Assembly: GCF_014207135.1 (NCBI RefSeq)
Contig: NZ_JACHCC010000017.1
Coordinates: 33,841-97,840, forward strand
Length of the DNA: 64,000 bases
From: Pedobacter cryoconitis
Lineage (GTDB): Bacteria; Bacteroidota; Bacteroidia; Sphingobacteriales; Sphingobacteriaceae
Direction of reading: 5' to 3'
Shown one piece after another: positions 34,983 through 42,939 of the stretch; position 1 is the first letter of the stretch, and each line of letters begins with the position of its first letter. Below the pieces are notes generated by a model, which worked only from the letters and a program-made list of their open reading frames with translations, did not search any database and had not been told where the DNA came from. The translations under genes were made by a program, and so were the position numbers.

Positions 34983-35416
34983 TATTTCTTAAACTGACTC
35001 AGGTAAGCACTCGACGATTTAATTTCAACCTTATACAGACTATCAATTTTTCCGATTTTAGCACGCTCAGCTTTGAAATAGCTAATGGCCTCTTCATTTG
35101 ATTTACCGGTAACATCAGGTTCGAACTTATGCATCCAGTCGTTCATCAGCTCTTCAGCCTTGTTCAACCTGTCAAGGGTTGCTTTCATGACCTCTTTTTC
35201 TTTCAGAGTATCTGTAGAAGGGAACCTGGTTTTAAGCGCTGTCATCCCTTTCAGCATAGAATCCAGTCTCATCTGATTATTAACCAGTACGCCATGATCT
35301 TCCATGACGATATCATGAAACTTCATGACCTGGTCTCTTTCTGCTTTATAACTCTGTGGCTGTGTACAGGCAACTGCTCCTGTAACTAATACTAGTACGG
35401 CTAAAAATAATTTCAT
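34982..35416 (-). CDS. Lipoprotein of unknown function in SCO1 operon
   Basis: 144 aa; SPII lipobox at Cys17 (GAVAC). The mature protein is almost all helical with repeated Met, Lys and Glu (DQVMKFHDIVMEDHGVLVNN, LDSMLKGMTAL, NDWMHKF), and has paired His/Met residues that could bind copper, but that is inference. First gene of the lipoprotein-SCO1-PepSY operon. Function not known. Confidence 0.7.
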   Translation of the reverse strand: MKLFLAVLVLVTGAVACTQPQSYKAERDQVMKFHDIVMEDHGVLVNNQMRLDSMLKGMTALKTRFPSTDTLKEKEVMKATLDRLNKAEELMNDWMHKFEPDVTGKSNEEAISYFKAERAKIGKIDSLYKVEIKSSSAYLSQFKK

Positions 35417-35500
35417 TTGATTATTATTTAATGAAAGGCAATACCATAGGCATCAACAAAACGCTGAACGCAAGGCACGACCTGATTTAAAGAAAATTTA

Positions 35501-35521
35501 AAAAAAAGGCGAAACGCCTAA
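35501..35521 (-). terminator. Terminator of the CNGQC-motif gene
   Basis: On the minus strand AGGCG TTTC GCCT followed by eight T (35507-35501 side); stem 35507-35519. Confidence 0.8.
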
Positions 35522-35525
35522 AGGA

Positions 35526-35900
35526 TTAGCAGCTCAACTGCGGAGGGTGGAAAATTGTATTCAGCTGCGCAACTGGCATTCCGGTAGTGAACGGAACACG
35601 AAAATCGACGGCGATAAAGGAATATTGTTTAAATACAAAAGGGGTATAAACTATAGCCTCCTGCAATTGTATCTTCTGGAACTGACGGTCTTGCTTCTGC
35701 TCTTTTTCCTGTGCCTGTTTAAGTTTTTTCATCAGGTAACACTGGCCGTTGCAATGAAGCTGGGGTTTATCTCTGTTTACGCATAACTCTTTCGCAATAT
35801 ACCCCTGGTTCATTTCAAAACCTGCAAAGACAAAAAATCCTGACAGGTTTACTGAAACCGAACATAATAGAAGTAATATGGCTATAAAGCGTGTCAACAT
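35526..35900 (-). CDS. Exported protein with CNGQC motif, unknown function
   Basis: 124 aa. Signal-like hydrophobic N terminus (LTRFIAILLLLCSVSVNLSG). The centre has YIAKELCVNRDKPQLHCNGQCYLMKKLKQAQEKEQ, and the C-x-G-x-C plus upstream Cys pattern (three conserved Cys) recurs in a family of small Bacteroidota proteins that I remember near metal and TonB loci. A basic/Gln-rich coiled segment follows. Possibly a copper or iron handling factor, as it lies between two SCO1 genes. It starts 7 nt after fabH, so may be co-transcribed with it. Confidence 0.6.
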   Translation of the reverse strand: MLTRFIAILLLLCSVSVNLSGFFVFAGFEMNQGYIAKELCVNRDKPQLHCNGQCYLMKKLKQAQEKEQKQDRQFQKIQLQEAIVYTPFVFKQYSFIAVDFRVPFTTGMPVAQLNTIFHPPQLSC

Positions 35901-35907
35901 GAATTTG

Positions 35908-36909
35908 TTACCCCCTTAACTTACCCCATTTTAAATAGGTTGCACCCCAGGAAAATCCTGCACCAAAAGCGGTGAGCAACAGGTTATCATTTTCTTTAAA
36001 ATCATTTTTAAATTCCCACATACACAATGGGATAGTTGCAGCTGTAGTATTACCATAAAGCTGAATATTCACCTTAACCTGGTCTTCTCTCAAACCTAAT
36101 TTTTCTCCTACAGCGTGGATAATCCTCAGATTAGCCTGATGCGGGATCAACCAGTTAATGTCTTTAATATCCAGGTGATTTCTCTCCAGAATTTCTGTAC
36201 AGGTCTGGCTCATTCCTTCAATCGCAGCTTTAAAAACTACTCTTCCGTTCTGAGATATATAATTCAGTTTTTTATCCAGTGTATCAGGTGAAGATGGGTT
36301 GAGTGAACCACCTGCAGTAACAATCAGGTGTTCTTTACCGATACCATCAGTTTTAAATACATTATCTACCACACCTATTTCAGCTTCGGTCTGCTCAAGC
36401 AATACTGCTCCTGCCCCGTCGCCAAAAAGTATACAGGTATTTCTGTCTTCGTAATTTACAATAGTACTATTGGCATCAGCACCGATCACAATCACATTTT
36501 TATACCGGTTGCTTTCAATTAAACTTGCCCCAAGAGTCAGCGCATAGAGAAAACCACTGCAAGCTGCATTTGAATCTACTCCCCAGGCATTTTTCAATCC
36601 TGCTTTTTCGCAGACTATACTGGCAGTCGAAACCATAATATAGTCAGGAGTAGCCGTAGCCACAATTACGCATTCAATTTCATCTGGGTTAATCTGACTG
36701 TCTTCCAAAAGTCTTTTAACTGCCATGGTAGCTAAGTCGGAGGTTGCAAGTGAAGCATCACCAAGGATTCTTCTTTCCTGGATACCAGTTCTCGAAACAA
36801 TCCACTCACTATTGGTGTCCACCATTTTCTCCAGATCCTGATTGGTTAGAACAGTTTCTGGTACATATCCTCCCAAAGCTGTTATGGCAGCATTATATCT
36901 CTTTCTCAT
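35908..36909 (-). CDS. fabH: 3-oxoacyl-ACP synthase III
   Basis: 333 aa. Catalytic triad as in FabH: Cys117 (NAACSGF), His257 (IPHQANLR), Asn287 (QLYGNTTAA). Condenses acetyl-CoA (or branched acyl-CoA) with malonyl-ACP to start fatty acid synthesis. The ATP-less thiolase fold is complete, with a Gly-rich C terminus (TAFGAGFSWGATYLKW). Bacteroidota often have two or more FabH copies, so this may be the branched-chain one. Monocistronic or with the small CNGQC gene downstream. Confidence 0.9.
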   Translation of the reverse strand: MRKRYNAAITALGGYVPETVLTNQDLEKMVDTNSEWIVSRTGIQERRILGDASLATSDLATMAVKRLLEDSQINPDEIECVIVATATPDYIMVSTASIVCEKAGLKNAWGVDSNAACSGFLYALTLGASLIESNRYKNVIVIGADANSTIVNYEDRNTCILFGDGAGAVLLEQTEAEIGVVDNVFKTDGIGKEHLIVTAGGSLNPSSPDTLDKKLNYISQNGRVVFKAAIEGMSQTCTEILERNHLDIKDINWLIPHQANLRIIHAVGEKLGLREDQVKVNIQLYGNTTAATIPLCMWEFKNDFKENDNLLLTAFGAGFSWGATYLKWGKLRG

Positions 36910-36981
36910 TAAGTATTACAATTCTTGGCGCAAAACTAATAAATATTTACAGGTACGTTACACTTTATTTTCATAGTATGG

Positions 36982-36989
36982 TACCTTTG
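36982..36989 (+). promoter_or_regulatory. -7 box upstream of second SCO1
   Basis: TACCTTTG fits TANNTTTG, 20 bp before the ATG at 37009. Confidence 0.5.
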
Positions 36990-37008
36990 CCGGAACAATG
37001 AAATTCAA

Positions 37009-37662
37009 ATGAAAAAACAATATACATTTACTTGCGCTATTTTGCTGGCTGCCACGCTGTTCGCTTCTTCCTGCAAAGAAGACAGAAAATTACCAATTTA
37101 TGGCGTCAGGGATACTAAAACCATCAAAAATCCTGACGGAACAACGGCAGTGGATACCATATACCAGACTATTCCTGCATTTAAATTCCTGAACCAGGAT
37201 AGTGTATATATTACAAATAGTCAGTTTAACGGGAAAATTTATGTTGCTGATTTCTTTTTTACTTCCTGCACAAGTATCTGTCCAATTATGCACAGGAACA
37301 TGAAAACGATCTTTGAAGAGTTCAAAAATAATCCGGATGTCATGTTTTTATCGCATACCATAGATTTTAAATATGACAAGCCTTCGGTCCTTAAAAAGTA
37401 TGCGCATAAATTAGGTGTGGATGGTCCGAAGTGGCAATTTGCTTATGGATCAAGAGACAGTGTATATACGCTGGCAGAGAAAAGTTACCTCGTTGCAGTT
37501 AATGTAGACAGTACAAACAGAGATGGTTATGTACATCAGGGATTTTTAGTCCTGATTGATAAAGACAGACGTATCCGGGGTGCTTATGACGGGACTAACC
37601 CGGAACAGGTAGCCCAGTTAAAAAAAGACATTCCGGTTCTGCTGGCTGAATACAAGAAATAA
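37009..37662 (+). CDS. SCO1/SenC copper chaperone, copy 2
   Basis: 217 aa lipoprotein (lipobox Cys22). Copper ligands Cys87, Cys91 (SCTSIC) and His176 (DGYVHQGF). Very similar to copy 1 over the core (TIPAFKFLNQDS, FFFTSC, HTIDFKYD/HTIDYKYD, RIRGAYDGT), so the two are paralogues in opposite orientation ~2 kb apart. The next gene is a cytochrome c that overlaps by one base (TAATG), so the pair is co-transcribed and probably serves a respiratory oxidase. Confidence 0.92.
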   Translation: MKKQYTFTCAILLAATLFASSCKEDRKLPIYGVRDTKTIKNPDGTTAVDTIYQTIPAFKFLNQDSVYITNSQFNGKIYVADFFFTSCTSICPIMHRNMKTIFEEFKNNPDVMFLSHTIDFKYDKPSVLKKYAHKLGVDGPKWQFAYGSRDSVYTLAEKSYLVAVNVDSTNRDGYVHQGFLVLIDKDRRIRGAYDGTNPEQVAQLKKDIPVLLAEYKK

Positions 37663-38084
37663 TGAAGAGAAAGTATATCATCATCAGTTCGATTTCACTG
37701 ACCCTGATCAGTATGTTTTATTCTTGTCAGACTGCCGAAACGGTGCAGAAAGATACTTATTATGTGAATGGAAGGGATCTGTATATTAAGCACTGTCAGA
37801 ATTGTCATGGAGAAAAAGGCGAAGGGCTTGGTGCATTGACCCCTCCGCTGACGGACAGTACTTTTATGAAGGCCAATAAAGAAAACCTTGCCTGCATTAT
37901 AAAAAATGGAATTTCGACTCCCGTAACTGTACATGGAAAGGTTTATGAAGGTAAAATGCCTGAATTTAATCTCGCAAATATAGATCTGGCCCAGCTGATA
38001 GTTTACATTACCAACGCCTTTGGACATAAACAAGGAATGTACACTAACCAGCAAGTGGAAAAAGACCTTAAAAACTGCAAATAA
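37662..38084 (+). CDS. Monohaem cytochrome c lipoprotein
   Basis: 140 aa; SPII lipobox Cys22 (MFYSC). Haem motif CQNCH (Cys45, Cys48, His49) with axial Met99 (GKMPEF), the layout of a small class I cytochrome c. It starts at the last base of SCO1 (1-nt overlap). Electron carrier anchored to the membrane face of the periplasm, possibly for the cytochrome oxidase that the SCO1 protein helps assemble. Confidence 0.9.
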   Translation: MKRKYIIISSISLTLISMFYSCQTAETVQKDTYYVNGRDLYIKHCQNCHGEKGEGLGALTPPLTDSTFMKANKENLACIIKNGISTPVTVHGKVYEGKMPEFNLANIDLAQLIVYITNAFGHKQGMYTNQQVEKDLKNCK

Positions 38085-38095
38085 CAAAGTTTTTG

Positions 38096-38103
38096 TATCT
38101 TTG
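38096..38103 (+). promoter_or_regulatory. -7 box of rnpB
   Basis: TATCTTTG fits TANNTTTG exactly and ends 7 nt before base 38111 where the RNase P P1 stem begins, the expected distance for a start site. Confidence 0.65.
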
Positions 38104-38106
38104 CAT

Positions 38107-38498
38107 AAAATGCAGGCCGTTCTATCGCTGTAAGTAATGCTTTGCATCTTAAAGAGGAAAGTCCGGGCAACACAGAGCATCTCGCTTCCTAACGGGAAGA
38201 GGTTTGGGATTGAAGACCTGAATTATGGAAAGTGCCGCAGAAAATATACCGCCGATGGCCTGCAAGGGCACAGGTAAGGTTGAAATCGTGAGGTAAGAGC
38301 TCACGAATTTTCCTGGTGACAGGAAGGGCTGGTAAACCCCGGGAGTTGAAAGACCAAATAGGCTGACGCATGTAGGGCTGCTCGTCCGATGTCAGTGGGT
38401 AGGTCGTTAGAGATAAATGGCAACATTTATAGTAGATTAATGGTAGAAGCCTTGATTCATCAAGGTACAGAACCCGGCTTACAGGCTTGCATTTTTTT
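38107..38498 (+). ncRNA. rnpB: RNase P RNA, bacterial type A
   Basis: Conserved GAGGAAAGTCCGGGC at 38154-38168 (P4 5' side region) and its partner towards the end (AGAACCCGGCTTACAGGC, P4 3' side). Ends pair as P1: TGCAGGCC (38111-38118) with GGCTTGCA (38484-38491), extended by AAAA/TTTT. A T-rich tail follows, so P1 may double as a terminator. The RNA is the catalytic part of tRNA 5' processing. ORFs reported here by translation are spurious. Confidence 0.95.
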
Positions 38499-38566
38499 AT
38501 TTTATTTACATTAATTGATAATTAGTAAATATATTCGTATATAACACTAGAACACGATACACCCCT

Positions 38567-39973
38567 ATGGCAAAATTATTAATAATTGATGATGAGCGTG
38601 CAATAAGAAGCACATTGCGTGAGATCTTGGAGTACGAAAATTATGAGGTGGAGGATATTGATAATGGGGTTGACGGCTTAGAACTGATTAAAAAGAAGAA
38701 ATACGACCTGGTCTTATGTGATATAAAAATGAATAAAATGGACGGTATGGAAGTGCTTGAACAAGCATTGGCCTATAGTCCTGACCTGCCATTTATTATG
38801 ATCTCGGGCCATGGTACAGTAGAAACTGCTATTGAAGCCAGTAAAAAAGGAGCATTTGATTTTATTTCTAAACCACCTGACTTAAACCGTTTACTGATCA
38901 CAGTCAGAAATGCACTGGACAGAGGAAACCTGGTCACAGAAACTAAAGTACTTAAACGCAGAGTAAGCAAAACAAGGGATATCCTGGGTAGTTCTGAGAA
39001 CATCAACAAGATCAAGGAAACTATCGAACGTGTTGCCCCTACCGAAGCCCGTGTATTGATTACCGGAGCAAATGGTAGTGGTAAAGAATTGGTAGCCCGC
39101 TGGTTACATGAAAAATCAAACCGTTCTGAGAGTCCTTTAATTGAAGTAAACTGTGCTGCAATTCCATCCGAACTAATTGAAAGTGAGCTTTTTGGTCATG
39201 AAAAAGGTTCGTTTACCTCTGCGGTAAAACAGCGTATCGGTAAATTTGAACTGGCTAATGGCGGAACTCTTTTTCTGGATGAAATCGGGGACATGAGCCT
39301 TTCGGCACAGGCAAAGGTATTACGTGCTTTACAGGAACATAAAATTACCCGTGTAGGTGGTGAAAAAGAACTGGAAGTGAATGTACGTGTGCTTGCTGCG
39401 ACGAACAAAGACCTGATGAAGGAAATTGAGGACGGTAATTTCAGAATGGATTTATACCACCGTTTAAATGTCATCAATATTCATGTACCTCATTTAACAG
39501 AGCGCCGGGAAGATATTCCGGAGATTGCTTTCAGTTTCCTTGAAGACATCTGCAGAGACTATGGCATGCCTGTTAAAAAAATCAGTGAGGCCGGAATGGT
39601 TGCTTTACAAAATTTACCATGGACAGGAAACGTGCGTGAGTTGCATAACATGATAGAACGTCTGATCATCTTAAGTGATAAAGTAATTACTGAACATGAA
39701 GTAATCGCATTTGCCAATCCAGGTGGCGGTACCAATATCGGTGCTGCAAATCACGGAAGTAATGGTAACAGTACATCTGCATCAGGCATAACTAACTATG
39801 ATAAATTCACTAATTTTCAGGATTACAAAGATCATGCGGAAAGGGAATTCATCAAGTTTAAACTAGAAAAGAACAATTGGAATGTCTCTAAGACAGCAGA
39901 CGACATTGATATACAACGCAGTCATCTCTATAGTAAAATCGAGAAGTTCGGTTTGAAAAGAGTAACTGAATAA
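38567..39973 (+). CDS. Sigma54-type response regulator (NtrC family) with variant loop
   Basis: 468 aa in three parts: receiver domain with Asp52 phospho-acceptor (LVLCDIKM) and KPP lysine; AAA+ domain with Walker A GANGSGKE (167-174), Walker B GGTLFLDEIGD; and a Fis-type HTH at the C terminus (WNVSKTADDIDIQRSHLYSKI). The GAFTGA loop that contacts sigma54 reads GSFTSA at 214-219, i.e. Ala to Ser and the second Gly to Ser. Gly/Asn/Ser-rich linker at ~388-402. Cognate kinase not in the window. Monocistronic with a good terminator. Confidence 0.9.
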   Translation: MAKLLIIDDERAIRSTLREILEYENYEVEDIDNGVDGLELIKKKKYDLVLCDIKMNKMDGMEVLEQALAYSPDLPFIMISGHGTVETAIEASKKGAFDFISKPPDLNRLLITVRNALDRGNLVTETKVLKRRVSKTRDILGSSENINKIKETIERVAPTEARVLITGANGSGKELVARWLHEKSNRSESPLIEVNCAAIPSELIESELFGHEKGSFTSAVKQRIGKFELANGGTLFLDEIGDMSLSAQAKVLRALQEHKITRVGGEKELEVNVRVLAATNKDLMKEIEDGNFRMDLYHRLNVINIHVPHLTERREDIPEIAFSFLEDICRDYGMPVKKISEAGMVALQNLPWTGNVRELHNMIERLIILSDKVITEHEVIAFANPGGGTNIGAANHGSNGNSTSASGITNYDKFTNFQDYKDHAEREFIKFKLEKNNWNVSKTADDIDIQRSHLYSKIEKFGLKRVTE

Positions 39974-39980
39974 CAACATC

Positions 39981-40019
39981 AAAAAGGCCGGCCCTTGTAG
40001 AAGAGCCGGCCTTTTTTTT
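39981..40019 (+). terminator. Terminator after response regulator
   Basis: GGCCGGC (39986-39992) / GCCGGCC (40005-40011), 12-nt loop, with five A before and seven T after. Confidence 0.85.
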
Positions 40020-40069
40020 ACACCTGATTTCCCTCCCCTATACGGAATATTTTCATGTTACCAGTATAC

Positions 40070-40093
40070 ATAGTTATTATATCAAATAACTAT
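40070..40093. promoter_or_regulatory. Inverted repeat upstream of serine hydrolase
   Basis: ATAGTTATT (40070-40078) / AATAACTAT (40085-40093), 6-bp spacer, 32 bp before the ATG. A candidate operator; no regulator is known. Confidence 0.35.
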
Positions 40094-40125
40094 ATTTAGT
40101 TCATACTATTTTATTATCTCTTATT

Positions 40126-41688
40126 ATGAAACTAAGAATCATAGCAGCGCTCCTATGTACAGTATGTTTACAGGTTAATGCTCAAAAATCTACTCCACAG
40201 GAAGATGCCCGTTTCGCAGGCCTCGACACTACTTTTCAACGTGTACTTAAAACCTGGAATGTTGCCGGCTTTGCTGTTGCAGTAGTGCAGAAAAACAAAG
40301 TGATTTATGCCAAAGGTTTTGGTTATCGTGATTTAGAGGCCAAACTACCTGTTACTACCAATACGATGTTTGCTATAGGTTCCTGCTCAAAATCTTTTAC
40401 GACTACTTTGATCGGAAAATTACAAGACGACAAAAAACTGAATATAGATGAACCTGTCAATAAATACCTGCCTGCATTAAAGTTTTACAATGATGCGATG
40501 AATAACGGAATTACGCTCCATGATATGATGAGCCACAGGACGGGATTAGCAAGATTTGATATGTCATGGTATTTCTTCAATACACCTTCATTGGACAGTA
40601 TGGTGAAAAGGGTTCAATTTATGGAACCTAATGCCGGGTTAAGAGAGAAATGGCAATACAACAATTTTATGTTTGCCGCTCAGGGAGCTGTAATTGAAAA
40701 ATTAAGTGGTAAGAGCTGGGGCGATAATGTGAAGGAACGTCTTTTCATCCCGCTGGAGATGAACCGTTCAAATGTAACGATCCCGGAACTGCGCAAGGGC
40801 GGGGACATATCCGTGGGATATACCCTGAGAGGAGATAATTCTATCAAAAAAATGGATTATTACCATATCGAGGGAATGTCACCGGCCGGTGCGATTAACA
40901 GTACGGTCAATGATATGGCCAAATGGTTAATCACCTGGATCAATAATGGAAAATATAATGGTAAACAGGTTATCCCTGCTGATTTCCGCGACCAGGCCAT
41001 CAGTTCACAGGCTATAGTCGACGGTTCTTTACCTGAAAAGAAGTCTCCTGATACCTATTTTTCGACTTATGGTTTTGGCTGGTTTATGGATTCATATAAA
41101 GGACATTACCGGGTTGAACATGGTGGCAATATTGATGGTTTTTCAGCCAGCGCCTCCTTCTTTCCGGCTGATAGTGTAGGTATTATAGTATTAACCAATC
41201 AAAATGGATCGAAAGTGCCGGGAATAGTCAGAGATATCATCACTGATAAGGTCCTTAAACTGAAGTATCAGGACTGGATCAGTACAGTAAAAAATGCTCA
41301 AGATAAAGCTGATCAGGCCAGGGACAAACAGCATGAAGAAAAGGAGAAAACAGCGAAACACAATCCTCCGACACATGCCCTTGCAGATTATGCTGGTAAT
41401 TATACCCATCCTGCTTATGGAACCCTGAAAGTATACACAAAAAATGATTCGTTGTTTGCACAGACTGTCACTCACCTGCTTTGGTTAAGACCGGCTAATT
41501 ATGATACTTTTGAAGTGTTTGATAAAGATCCGGTAGAAGGCATTGACACCGCTAAAAGTTATGGTATTAACCTGCAGTTTCATATGGATGTCACAGGTAC
41601 AATCGATGGTATTGAAACTCAGCTTGAGGGTGCTGTAAAACCGTTTATCTTCCGTAAAGAAGATAAACAGGTAACGACTGCAAAATAG
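40126..41688 (+). CDS. Serine hydrolase, class C beta-lactamase fold
   Basis: 520 aa, exported (MKLRIIAALLCTVCLQVNAQ). Active-site SxxK as SCSK (Ser86-Lys89), Tyr-x-Asn as YNN in WQYNNFMF, and HxG as EHGGN. The C-terminal ~110 residues form a separate domain (DYAGNYTHPAYGTLKVY...) of the DUF3471 type common behind such hydrolases. These are often esterases or D-aminopeptidases rather than drug-inactivating lactamases. Convergent with nlpE with only 5 nt between the stops. Confidence 0.86.
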   Translation: MKLRIIAALLCTVCLQVNAQKSTPQEDARFAGLDTTFQRVLKTWNVAGFAVAVVQKNKVIYAKGFGYRDLEAKLPVTTNTMFAIGSCSKSFTTTLIGKLQDDKKLNIDEPVNKYLPALKFYNDAMNNGITLHDMMSHRTGLARFDMSWYFFNTPSLDSMVKRVQFMEPNAGLREKWQYNNFMFAAQGAVIEKLSGKSWGDNVKERLFIPLEMNRSNVTIPELRKGGDISVGYTLRGDNSIKKMDYYHIEGMSPAGAINSTVNDMAKWLITWINNGKYNGKQVIPADFRDQAISSQAIVDGSLPEKKSPDTYFSTYGFGWFMDSYKGHYRVEHGGNIDGFSASASFFPADSVGIIVLTNQNGSKVPGIVRDIITDKVLKLKYQDWISTVKNAQDKADQARDKQHEEKEKTAKHNPPTHALADYAGNYTHPAYGTLKVYTKNDSLFAQTVTHLLWLRPANYDTFEVFDKDPVEGIDTAKSYGINLQFHMDVTGTIDGIETQLEGAVKPFIFRKEDKQVTTAK

Positions 41689-41693
41689 TAGTC

Positions 41694-42182
41694 CTATTTT
41701 TTCAGGATGTATTTATCCGCCAATTGACCGGTAATTCTCTTACCTTCCATATCCAGCTGGGTTAAGGTATTTTCACCGACAAAATATTTGCCCGGGGCAT
41801 CTTTTATGCCTTCGAGTGTAATAATCTGTCCTGCCTTATCCCAGTTGAACTTGCCTTTGCTGTCAAAGTATTTGGCATCGCTTTTACCCAGGTATTTAGT
41901 TTGCATGGTATAAGTCTGATCATCTGTTAAGGTTATCGTTGTTTCTATACCTTCACAATCTGCACAAGGTAGAATTCCTTTATAGGTACCGTCCCAATCC
42001 AGAGAATTCATAGCGCTATGCTCGTCACCCATTTTCATACTGTCGGTTTCCATGGTTTCGGTACTCACACTGTCTTCAGCCAGGCTGTCTGCATTTAGCT
42101 TTTCAGTAATTTTGCTTTGATTACTACAACCCCAGATGGCACAAACCGTAAAGGAAATTGCTAGAATTCTTTTAATCATCAT
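41694..42182 (-). CDS. nlpE: NlpE-family lipoprotein
   Basis: 162 aa. SPII signal with lipobox Cys (IWGC). NlpE N-terminal-like domain: WDGTYKGILPCADCEGIETTITL with the CxxC of the family, a lipocalin-like small barrel. In E. coli NlpE senses envelope and copper stress at the outer membrane. Only the N-terminal domain is present here, the shorter form seen in Bacteroidota. The starting MM leaves a choice of two ATGs. Together with the SCO1 genes this adds to the copper flavour of the region. Confidence 0.8.
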   Translation of the reverse strand: MMIKRILAISFTVCAIWGCSNQSKITEKLNADSLAEDSVSTETMETDSMKMGDEHSAMNSLDWDGTYKGILPCADCEGIETTITLTDDQTYTMQTKYLGKSDAKYFDSKGKFNWDKAGQIITLEGIKDAPGKYFVGENTLTQLDMEGKRITGQLADKYILKK

Positions 42183-42306
42183 ACGTTAATTTAGGAGTTA
42201 AAACTCAATATGAAGCAAGAAACACGCCAAATTATATACAGCAAATGTTTTTTTTGAGTTGTCAAAAAACTTTCATAGCTTCAATAAAATTTAAATATAA
42301 CCACAT

Positions 42307-42528
42307 ATGAAAAAGCTAATTGTAATGATGTTGCTAGCTGTAATGGCGTTTACAACTACACAAACTTTCGCTCAGACTAAAAAAGACGGTTCAAAGGATA
42401 TGCGTTATAAGAAAAATAAGCAGCCGATGAAAAAAGACGGAACACCTGATAAACGTTACAAAGCTAACAAGCCGGCAGTTAAAAAAGCTGCCCCTTCTAA
42501 AATGACTCCAGTGAAGAAAGCTGCTTAG
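42307..42528 (+). CDS. Small Lys-rich exported protein with 17-residue repeats
   Basis: 73 aa. Signal peptide (~1-23, ending TFAQ). The mature part is two tandem 17-residue units (KKDGSKDMRYKKNKQPM, KKDGTPDKRYKANKPAV) followed by a KKAAPSKMTPVKKAA tail. Very basic. The KDGTPDMRYKxNK pattern occurs in small Bacteroidota proteins of unknown function. It may coat or bind polyanions (DNA, LPS) in the periplasm, which is inference only. Monocistronic with a perfect terminator. Confidence 0.65.
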   Translation: MKKLIVMMLLAVMAFTTTQTFAQTKKDGSKDMRYKKNKQPMKKDGTPDKRYKANKPAVKKAAPSKMTPVKKAA

Positions 42529-42543
42529 TCTTTAAACAGATAA

Positions 42544-42584
42544 AAACATAAAATGCCCTGAAAATTTCAGGGCATTTTATGTTT
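42544..42584 (+). terminator. Perfect bidirectional terminator
   Basis: 20-bp perfect inverted repeat, 42544-42563 / 42565-42584, with core ATGCCCTGAAA / TTTCAGGGCAT. It also lies at the end of the minus-strand 38-aa ORF. Confidence 0.85.
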
Positions 42585-42600
42585 ACAGCCAGTTGTATTT

Positions 42601-42717
42601 TTATTTTCTGTTCGCTTTCGAAATTAGTCTGACAATATATCTGATCAGAAGAAATAGTCCTATTGAACAGATGACAGGCCAGATGATCAGTAAAAAAGAG
42701 TAGATAGTTACGTTCAT
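42601..42717 (-). CDS. Very small membrane protein (38 aa)
   Basis: Too short for usual gene calls: ATG at 42717, TAA at 42601-42603. The peptide is one strongly hydrophobic helix (YSFLLIIWPVICSIGLFLL, ~6-24) with a second hydrophobic stretch and a basic tail (RYIVRLISKANRK). The positive-inside pattern and a shared terminator just downstream argue for a real gene. Family unknown. Confidence 0.4.
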   Translation of the reverse strand: MNVTIYSFLLIIWPVICSIGLFLLIRYIVRLISKANRK

Positions 42718-42939
42718 TATATTTTAAATAAATTTTTTAAATATAAAATTTATTTCTCCATTTATTGTTTTATATGGGTATCTATTAAAATTTAGCCCCT
42801 GAAGACTGAGAACCTTTATAAAGCGTTGATGTTGTATAAAATGGTTTTCTAACCTGATCAAAAATATGGTCGTATTTTTGAGCGAAGAATTTATATTTGA
42901 AATGATTTATTTTAAATAAAACACGTTATCTGAATTAAT
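42718..42939. other. AT-rich leader, no gene seen
   Basis: The 222 bp before the Gly-rich gene, mostly A and T, with short AT inverted repeats (e.g. AAATAAATTTTTT near 42728). No promoter box is clear. Confidence 0.5.

Noticed and set aside
37695..38371. Minus-strand ORFs over cytochrome c and rnpB
   Set aside because: They are opposite a haem protein with intact motif and the RNase P RNA.
40126..41688. Antibiotic-inactivating beta-lactamase
   Set aside because: SxxK, YxN and HxG fit class C fold, but HGG in place of KTG and the extra C-terminal domain fit esterase/peptidase-type serine hydrolases better.
41682..41702. Terminator AAAATAG/CTATTTT between serine hydrolase and nlpE
   Set aside because: Seven AT-rich pairs are too weak to call, although the T-run is there.
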